Below, in pieces: positions 58,538 through 64,000 of a stretch of 64,000 nt of DNA (position 1 is the first letter of the stretch; every line of letters begins with the position of its first letter). This DNA comes from CAVYUC01 sp963783085 (GTDB lineage: Bacteria > Bacteroidota > Bacteroidia > Bacteroidales > Prolixibacteraceae): the NCBI GenBank assembly GCA_963783085.1, contig CAWAMJ010000010.1:124001-188000 (forward strand), written 5' to 3'. The translations under genes were made by a program, and so were the position numbers. Under the pieces are notes generated by a model. The model did no database searches and was not told the origin of the DNA. It saw only the letters and a list, made by a program, of their open reading frames with translations.

Positions 58538-58727
58538 ATATTTTTTTAATAAAGATAAACAATCGCACAGGAAACTGTTTGCATAATCTAAAAATTAAGC
58601 TTTTCATAAAATTCGTTTTACACGGGTTAACATTGGCTTTTTTGGCAGGTTTAAACTGAAAGTTTGAACGGCAAATGCAGTTACTTCAACCATTCTGCGG
58701 AATAAATGTTTTTGTAGTAAATTTAAA

Positions 58728-59963
58728 ATGATGAAACATCCTGGATTTACCACGCTTTCGCTGAATATTCCTTTTCCGAAAAACGATCCGCACCACAGTT
58801 TGCAAATGCCGGTTTACGAATCCGTGGCTTTTGAATTCGATTCTGCCGAACAAATTGAAGCCAATTTTAAGGGCGAATATGCAGCACATGTTTATTCGAG
58901 AGCTTCGAGCCCAACCGTCGAATATTTCGAAACAAAACTGAAAGCTTTAACCGGCGGGCATGCTGTGCTTGCTGTAAGTTCCGGAATGGCAGCTATTTCA
59001 GATGCAATTTTAACAGTTACCAAAGGCGGCGACAACATCATTTCTTCCAATCAATTGTTTGGCCATACATACGCACTTTTTAAAAAAACACTGACTGAAT
59101 TCGGACTGGAAACCCGTTTTTCAAACCTGACATCCAGGGCGGAAATTGAAAAACTGATTGACAAAAATACACGTGCCATTTATTTCGAAACGGTCACCAA
59201 TCCGCAGCTTGCAATCGCCGACATAGAAATGCTCGGTGAAATTGCTCAAAAAAACAACCTGCTGTTGATTGCCGACAGTACTATGACGCCGCCAAACGTA
59301 TTTCAAGCAGGAAATTTTGGGGTAAATATTGAAGTTATTTCAACCACAAAAATGATATCCGGCGGCGCCAGTGCTTTCGGGGGCGCAGTTATCGATCACG
59401 GAAATTACAACTGGAAAGTCAATCCGAATATCGCGGGATTTGTAGAAAAATTTGGTGAAAACGCTTTTATGGCGAAACTTCGAAAAAATATTTACCGGAA
59501 TACCGGCGGAAGCATGGCGCCGCAAACGGCAAAACAGATGATTCAAGGCCTCGATGTGCTTGAAATCCGCTTTGAAAAATGTTATAATAATTGCTGCGAC
59601 ATAGCAAATTATTTAAACGGGCATTCCAACGTAGCTGCTGTTAATTACCCGGGAATTAAACCGGCGAAAAATTATGCAATGGCCGCGAAATATTTTGACG
59701 GGAAACCGGGCACCGTTTTATCATTCGGGTTAAATTCGAAAGAAGCGTGTTTTCGTTTTATGAACAAGCTGAAAATCATCCGCCGGGCTACCAACATCCA
59801 CGATAACAAAACGTTGATAATTCATCCTCACTCTACCATTTACTCCGAATTCTTCGAAGAAGAACGAGATCAGATGAATATTTCAGACACGATGATGCGG
59901 TTATCGGTAGGTATTGAAAACGTGGAGGATTTGGTTGCTGATATAGAACAGGCACTGGCTTAA
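58728..59963 (+). CDS. Cys/Met-metabolism PLP enzyme (transsulfuration type)
   Basis: 411 residues. The family opens QMPVYESVAFEFDSAEQIEA, with the tyrosine and arginine of YSRASSPTVEYFE, VSSGMAAISDAIL and the PLP lysine in EVISTTKMISGGASAFG, then GGSMAPQTAKQMIQGL. It could be an O-acetylhomoserine sulfhydrylase, cystathionine gamma-synthase or gamma-lyase; residue choice alone does not decide. It is divergent from glgB. Two tandem ATGs occur. The 3' end nearly meets the convergent cytochrome gene. Confidence 0.93.
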   Translation: MMKHPGFTTLSLNIPFPKNDPHHSLQMPVYESVAFEFDSAEQIEANFKGEYAAHVYSRASSPTVEYFETKLKALTGGHAVLAVSSGMAAISDAILTVTKGGDNIISSNQLFGHTYALFKKTLTEFGLETRFSNLTSRAEIEKLIDKNTRAIYFETVTNPQLAIADIEMLGEIAQKNNLLLIADSTMTPPNVFQAGNFGVNIEVISTTKMISGGASAFGGAVIDHGNYNWKVNPNIAGFVEKFGENAFMAKLRKNIYRNTGGSMAPQTAKQMIQGLDVLEIRFEKCYNNCCDIANYLNGHSNVAAVNYPGIKPAKNYAMAAKYFDGKPGTVLSFGLNSKEACFRFMNKLKIIRRATNIHDNKTLIIHPHSTIYSEFFEEERDQMNISDTMMRLSVGIENVEDLVADIEQALA

Positions 59964-59966
59964 AGT

Positions 59967-62696
59967 TTAAGGATGATTCGTAACGTTCGTGGCTGTATTT
60001 TTCGCCCACTCCGGCAGCACACATTCACTGCTGCGATTTTTCAGTAATTCCTTAAAATGATTCAGGCTTTTTTGCATTACTTCCGAATTTTCGTTGTGGC
60101 AGGTTAAACAGGCGCCGGCCGTGAGAATCTTTTTTTGTTGGTCTGCATCAAACGGAAAAACATTCGAACGTGTGGCAACCATTCCCGTACGGCTGGCAAG
60201 AAAACCTGTCCATGCATCTGCGGGGAGTCCGTCCTGAATATTTTCATACAGCGGATAAAACTTCCATTCTCCTTTGCCATTCGTAATTTCATATTTAAGT
60301 TCGCCTTCGCCATAACCCAGCGCCACAGAGTTGTTGTGGCAACTAATGCAACTCCTTCCTTTTGCTGATGTGGTATGTGGCGCCGCCGGTGCATACAACC
60401 GGTGGAAAATTTCTGTATCGTTTTCATTTTTCGTGAACGACTTTTTATCGATCGTAAGAATCATCCCCGGAATAACGGGTATGACTTCAGTTTTATTTTC
60501 TGTTTTACGAATTCCAAGTGTTGGTAATTTAGCTTCATATTCACCGATATATTCTACCCAACTTCCTTTTTGTTCCCGGTTTTTTATCATGTTATACCCT
60601 GGTTCTTCCGGATCATAAGCATTGTGGCAACCGATGCAGGTTGGCGCCCAGGAGGTGTGGCAACTCGAACAGGAAAGGCTGGAATGTGATTCGTTGCGTA
60701 TACAAACTGCTGCTGGTGGTTTCATTACCATTTTTTTATTGCTGTTTTTGGTCAGGAAAAAAACGGAGTCGTTTTCAACGAAAGTATTGATCAGCGCGCG
60801 GTTGTATTTTTCTGTTACCAGGAATTTTTTATCTGAAACATTTTCAAAACGAAGCGCTGCAATAAGTGCAGATTCATTGTCGAGGTTTTCCGCAGAAATG
60901 GTTTTTAGTTCTCCATTGATATGACAATCGGAACACTGCACGTCTTCCTGGTCTTCCTCGTGGGCATACAAATTTCCGTTGCCCATTAATTCATACGAAT
61001 GATGGCAGTCGATACATTCCAGCCCAAGCTGGTGGTGCACATCTTCCTGCTTTTTTATGAAAACACGGCTTCCTTCGATTAGCCGGTAATTGCTGCTGTC
61101 GGGCATTTGAGCCGCCTCCAGCGTGGTTTCGTGCCAGCCTTCATAATTGGTGGAAATCCGCCCCGATCTGCTGTGGCAACCAAAACAGTGATTATTGCTC
61201 ACTTTTAAACTAATTTCAGGATGCATTTTCAACAGCGTTCCGGAATTTTCGGCCAGGTCTTTTTCCGCTTCCGCGCTGTAATTCAGGTGACAGGCCAGGC
61301 AACCTCCCCCGCGACTGGCTTCATCAATTGGCCCCAATTCTGTCTTCGGATTTCCCAAATGACAGCGAACGCATAAATTTTTCAGGTGTTCGTCGGCTGC
61401 CGAATTTCCCAGCTCATGCACATTTGTTATGTTATCCGGATTATCCTGTTCATTGAAAACGTAGCGGTCAACACTGATCATTCCGCTCAATGTGGACATT
61501 AAACCAGTGGGAACACGTTCTACAATTTCAGGATGACACTGCGTGGTGCCGCACGATTGTTTTGCCGTTGCCAGGTTTCCGGGAATAAGGTTCATCTTTC
61601 TGTGCGACTGGTTTTTCCCTGTGGCAAACGGATTTCCGCCATGGCACGAAAAGCAGCCGATGGCATCGGGCGAATGCGAACCGGTAAAGCCGTGGGTTCC
61701 GGCGTGACAGACCAGGCAACTCTCTTTTCTTCCCTGAACCACGGGAGAATTGAATGCCTCATTCACAGTAAAACCCGGAGTGAATTTCACCCGCGGCGAT
61801 TTAAAGTTGTGCAAAACATTGTAGCTGTAGTTTGGCGCGCCGGGAGGTGTCCATTCCCAGCGTTCTCCCCTGAAAAACAGCCCGGTAACGGTCAGTGCCA
61901 GATAGATTCCGGTAAAAACCAGCAAGCTTCGTTTACTGATAAAAACTGCTTTGCCTTTTTCGGCATTTACCAGATAAAGCAGAACAAGAATAACGAGGAA
62001 AATCAGCAGCGACCATTCCGGATGGCTCAGCCAGTGCAGGATTTCCTGGAAACCCACGAAATACCACGGGCCTTTTACCGTCGGATTCAGGTTGTCGTGC
62101 AGCGGCGCACTGAAAAAATAACTTACCACCAGCACCGTTAAAAAGGAAAGAAGGAAATCGGTGGCGGATGGCCAGAATTTACGGCTGTGTTCAACCATAA
62201 TAATGGTTATAAAAACCGTAAATGTGGCAATGTGGTGTACATAAATCAACTGGAAACTTCCGGTATCGCCCAGTAATGAAAAGGACAGCGACTTTCCAAT
62301 CAGCGGAATGCGTTCTGCCAGCGTTTCCAGGATCAGGCGAGCCTGTTCACTGTCGGAGTCGCCTTTCAGCAGAAAACCTGTAAGCATGGCGAGGAAAATA
62401 ATCAGCACCCCTAAACTAAGCCGGAATGCCATTCCTTTTTTCAGCCCTATTTTTTCCTTGTAATGAAAATGATCGTATAGATGAACCAGGCTAAGAACGA
62501 GGAAAAACTGTGAGCTCCAGAAGTGGGCATTCCGGATGAACGACGCCCACGGGTTGCTCACCATGATGTTACTGATGCTTAAATAAGGTGTTTTTACATC
62601 GAACGGAACAGCAAGCAGAACGCCCGTAAGCAAAACTAACCAAAACATGGCCAGCGCCAGCGTCCCAAATGTCTGCCTGTTTTTTTTCCTGTTCAT
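59967..62696 (-). CDS. cytochrome b fused to a 12-haem cytochrome c domain
   Basis: About 909 residues from the ATG at 62696, one base after the Rieske stop. The first 300 contain eight or so membrane helices of a cytochrome-b type, with paired histidines in NAHFWSSQFFLVLSLVHLYD and YVHHIATFTVFITIIMVEH. A periplasmic domain of about 600 residues then carries eleven CxxCH sites (CLVCH, CFSCH, CVRCH, CLACH, CFGCH, CIDCH, CSDCH, CSSCH, CIGCH, CISCH, CLTCH) and one CX4CH (CGTTQCH). It should oxidise quinol and pass electrons through twelve c-haems to a soluble or surface acceptor. The upstream ATG at 62723 was not chosen. Confidence 0.9.
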   Translation of the reverse strand: MNRKKNRQTFGTLALAMFWLVLLTGVLLAVPFDVKTPYLSISNIMVSNPWASFIRNAHFWSSQFFLVLSLVHLYDHFHYKEKIGLKKGMAFRLSLGVLIIFLAMLTGFLLKGDSDSEQARLILETLAERIPLIGKSLSFSLLGDTGSFQLIYVHHIATFTVFITIIMVEHSRKFWPSATDFLLSFLTVLVVSYFFSAPLHDNLNPTVKGPWYFVGFQEILHWLSHPEWSLLIFLVILVLLYLVNAEKGKAVFISKRSLLVFTGIYLALTVTGLFFRGERWEWTPPGAPNYSYNVLHNFKSPRVKFTPGFTVNEAFNSPVVQGRKESCLVCHAGTHGFTGSHSPDAIGCFSCHGGNPFATGKNQSHRKMNLIPGNLATAKQSCGTTQCHPEIVERVPTGLMSTLSGMISVDRYVFNEQDNPDNITNVHELGNSAADEHLKNLCVRCHLGNPKTELGPIDEASRGGGCLACHLNYSAEAEKDLAENSGTLLKMHPEISLKVSNNHCFGCHSRSGRISTNYEGWHETTLEAAQMPDSSNYRLIEGSRVFIKKQEDVHHQLGLECIDCHHSYELMGNGNLYAHEEDQEDVQCSDCHINGELKTISAENLDNESALIAALRFENVSDKKFLVTEKYNRALINTFVENDSVFFLTKNSNKKMVMKPPAAVCIRNESHSSLSCSSCHTSWAPTCIGCHNAYDPEEPGYNMIKNREQKGSWVEYIGEYEAKLPTLGIRKTENKTEVIPVIPGMILTIDKKSFTKNENDTEIFHRLYAPAAPHTTSAKGRSCISCHNNSVALGYGEGELKYEITNGKGEWKFYPLYENIQDGLPADAWTGFLASRTGMVATRSNVFPFDADQQKKILTAGACLTCHNENSEVMQKSLNHFKELLKNRSSECVLPEWAKNTATNVTNHP

Positions 62697-62697
62697 T

Positions 62698-63087
62698 TTA
62701 CCCGATTTTAATGTGCTTGCCATCGGCTGCGATTTCCGAAGGAATAACTTCCAGGTTTTTGTACGCAGGGCCTTTTAACACTTTGCCGTTCAAATCGTAT
62801 TCCGACCCGTGGCACGGGCACACCAACCGCTCGTTTTCAACCTGATTAATGACACAGCCGAGATGTGTGCAGTGAGCCGACAAAACCGTGGTGGTCGCGT
62901 TTTTATTAACAATGATGAAGTTTTCGGCAAAAGAAACTTCTTTGTTATTGTTGAAAGGAAGCACGTGTACCTTTTGCTTTAACAATTCCAAATGGTTCAG
63001 GGTGAGTTTATTCCACAAAAATATCAGCAGTGAAACAACACCGGCTACTCCCAGTTGCAGAAATGTTCGCCTGCCCACTCTTTCCAT
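62698..63087 (-). CDS. Rieske [2Fe-2S] protein
   Basis: 129 residues. The N-terminus ERVGRRTFLQLGVAGVVSLL resembles a Tat signal-anchor (RRTFLQ), expected for cluster-bearing proteins. The two cluster loops are CTHLGC (C-x-H-x2-C) and CPCHGSEYD (C-x2-H), giving two Cys and two His ligands plus the disulfide cysteines of high-potential Rieske proteins. It lies directly upstream of the cytochrome b/c gene, forming a bc-like quinol oxidase. It is the first gene in the unit. Confidence 0.94.
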   Translation of the reverse strand: MERVGRRTFLQLGVAGVVSLLIFLWNKLTLNHLELLKQKVHVLPFNNNKEVSFAENFIIVNKNATTTVLSAHCTHLGCVINQVENERLVCPCHGSEYDLNGKVLKGPAYKNLEVIPSEIAADGKHIKIG

Positions 63088-63219
63088 CTGTCTGATTTTT
63101 TCAGCAAAAGTAATAAATTGGTGAAATTACAAACTTCATACTGTCTCACATTGGGATTCCGGCGAGCAGCATAATTTGTGCTGTAATTTCAAAAATCAAA
63201 TTGAAGAATGTGTCCACTC

Positions 63220-63341
63220 CGAAAAGTCAAAAATCCCTAAATCCCCTTAAGGGGACTTTGATGAGTTCATTGATTTTCAGCAAGTTCCCCTTTAGGGGTC
63301 AGGGGTAAAGAAGTTGAAAATCAATGAACTCAGACTTTTCG
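63220..63341. repeat. nested inverted-repeat element, MITE-like
   Basis: Outer arms CGAAAAGTC (63220-63228) and GACTTTTCG (63333-63341). Inner arms TGAGTTCATTGATTTTCA (63262-63279) and TGAAAATCAATGAACTCA (63315-63332), 18 bp perfect. It also contains the palindrome TCCCCTTAAGGGGA (63242-63255) and a GTTCCCCTTTAGGGG block. No transposase is present. Confidence 0.82.
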
Positions 63342-63612
63342 AGCAGACTCAAAAATGTGTTTTATAGCATAGCATATGTTTGCTTTTGCTGCTGCTGTTT
63401 TTGTCCTTTAAAATTAATAGATTTATAACTTAAGTTCGTGAAGTCATTACAGCTTAATATTGATTATGCTAGTAAGTTATTGATTTATAGAGGTTTTTAT
63501 TTTATGTTTCATTGCTTTTCGTTATTGTTTATGTCTTAAAATCGGGATTTTATTTTATTATTTGTAACGGTTTCAAATGGGAAACTGTGCCAAAATTATG
63601 CGTATTCCTTTT

Positions 63613-63620
63613 TATATTTG
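63613..63620 (+). promoter_or_regulatory. probable -7 element (TATATTTG) for the molybdopterin gene
   Basis: Matches TAnnTTTG. The nearest start codons are 101 bp (63721) and 128 bp (63748) downstream, so a long leader is implied. Confidence 0.35.
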
Positions 63621-63747
63621 CCGCCGAATATCTAAAAATATAACTATTTATATATTCTGAATTCTGAGAATGAGTGGTGAATGCAGCATTTTGAAGTTTG
63701 AAGAAGTTAGATAGCGCAAAATGTTAAGCACAAAAAATAATTCACGA

Positions 63748-64000
63748 ATGAAGACAAGAAGGGATTTTATAAAAATTTCAGCGGTTGGTGCAGGAGCAAC
63801 AGCATTGGGACTGAATGCTTTCGCGGCAAAAAAGTTCAAATGGTTTGAAACAGAAACCATGGAACCGGCCAGCGATGAGGAACTTACGCCTTATCCGACC
63901 TACTGCGAAGTTTGTTTCTGGAAATGCGCCGGCTGGGCTTATGTCGATAAAAGCGGGCGCATTCGTAAAATTATCGGAAACAAAAACGATCCGCACAGTA
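63748..64000 (+). CDS. Tat-exported molybdopterin oxidoreductase (3' end outside window)
   Basis: 84 residues are visible. The start MKTRRDFIKISAVGAGATAL has the twin-arginine pattern (TRRDFIK). After the cleavage region comes YPTYCEVCFWKCAGW, the Fe4S4-binding C-x2-C-x3-C of the DMSO-reductase superfamily, of a style seen in polysulfide/thiosulfate/tetrathionate-type reductases. The substrate cannot be known from this fragment. An in-frame ATG at 63721 would add nine residues. It is divergent from the Rieske/cytochrome unit and probably functions with it in respiration. Confidence 0.82.
   Translation, partial: MKTRRDFIKISAVGAGATALGLNAFAAKKFKWFETETMEPASDEELTPYPTYCEVCFWKCAGWAYVDKSGRIRKIIGNKNDPHS

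Larger units (their letters stand above)
63088..63747. other. 660-bp gap with a palindromic element and promoter
   Basis: Between the divergent Rieske and molybdopterin genes. It contains the nested inverted repeat (63220-63341) and a TATATTTG -7 element (63613-63620). I see no coding frame worth calling. The rest is AT-rich. Confidence 0.6.

Overview
The window comes from a member of the Bacteroidota. The closest fit is a Marinilabiliales/Prolixibacteraceae-type organism, inferred from gene content rather than a database hit. Supporting signs are promoter elements of the TAnnTTTG type, an S16 protein with a long acidic tail, a fused E1 alpha-beta ketoacid dehydrogenase, the DapL route to diaminopimelate, head-GIN and GSCFA proteins, and a Bacteroidota-style glycogen operon with GH57 and GlgB. 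Most of the sequence is chromosomal housekeeping DNA. It is interrupted at about 6.4-10 kb and 15.7-25.4 kb by accessory DNA, which is visibly more AT-rich at 18-25 kb.

Layout: (1) 1-6.4 kb, minus strand: a partial Gfo/Idh/MocA oxidoreductase, then E1 and E2 of a 2-oxoacid dehydrogenase split by a four-helix-bundle gene sitting between 7-bp repeat arrays. A divergent GntR regulator carries two frameshifts and a stop. (2) 6.4-10 kb: a small double-glycine-leader peptide with two CX3C pairs, followed by a carboxypeptidase-D-like domain protein and a membrane protein; then a HepT/MntA type VII toxin-antitoxin pair. (3) 10-15.6 kb: hydrolases, aspartate kinase, a phosphotriesterase-like protein that has lost metal ligands, a WalJ-like nuclease, an isochorismatase-like hydrolase and a KdsD/GutQ-like SIS isomerase.

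(4) 15.7-25.4 kb, genomic island: a 1289-residue type IIG restriction-modification enzyme is translationally coupled to an RtcB RNA ligase. Two features make it the most striking locus here. A REP-associated tyrosine transposase (RAYT/TnpA-REP)-like HUH domain is embedded between methyltransferase motif I and the NPPY motif. In addition, seven GCATGC-centred palindromes lie inside the gene, all in the same codon phase. Downstream are a Fic AMPylase preceded by two identical 27-bp operators, a SRPBCC protein, an orphan HigA with a HigB stub, an HTH-pentapeptide protein, and relics of RhuM and a DUF4143 ATPase.

(5) 25.5-48 kb: sucCD, an Nramp-UspA transporter with divergent MntR-type regulator and palindromic operator, an M23 lipoprotein, a CocE-type hydrolase with a 144-nt inverted-repeat leader, and the lysine/DAP genes dapL, dapF and lysA. 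The DapF homologue has serine in place of both catalytic cysteines. Then come a GT4 glycosyltransferase, TsaC, MscL, a head-GIN protein, rimM, rpsP, frr, pyrH, and an acyl-CoA ligase with its HTH-cupin partner. (6) 48-58.5 kb: a minus-strand glycogen/alpha-glucan cluster (GlgB, GSCFA protein, debranching enzyme, GT4 synthase, GH57, phosphorylase). (7) 58.7-64 kb: a transsulfuration PLP enzyme, then a Rieske protein plus a cytochrome b fused to a 12-haem c domain, divergent from the start of a Tat-exported molybdopterin oxidoreductase. Together these suggest anaerobic respiratory chemistry.

I saw no rRNA, convincing tRNA, CRISPR array or intact insertion sequence. Genomic decay is common: GntR, HigB, HicB, RhuM and DUF4143 relics are all present.
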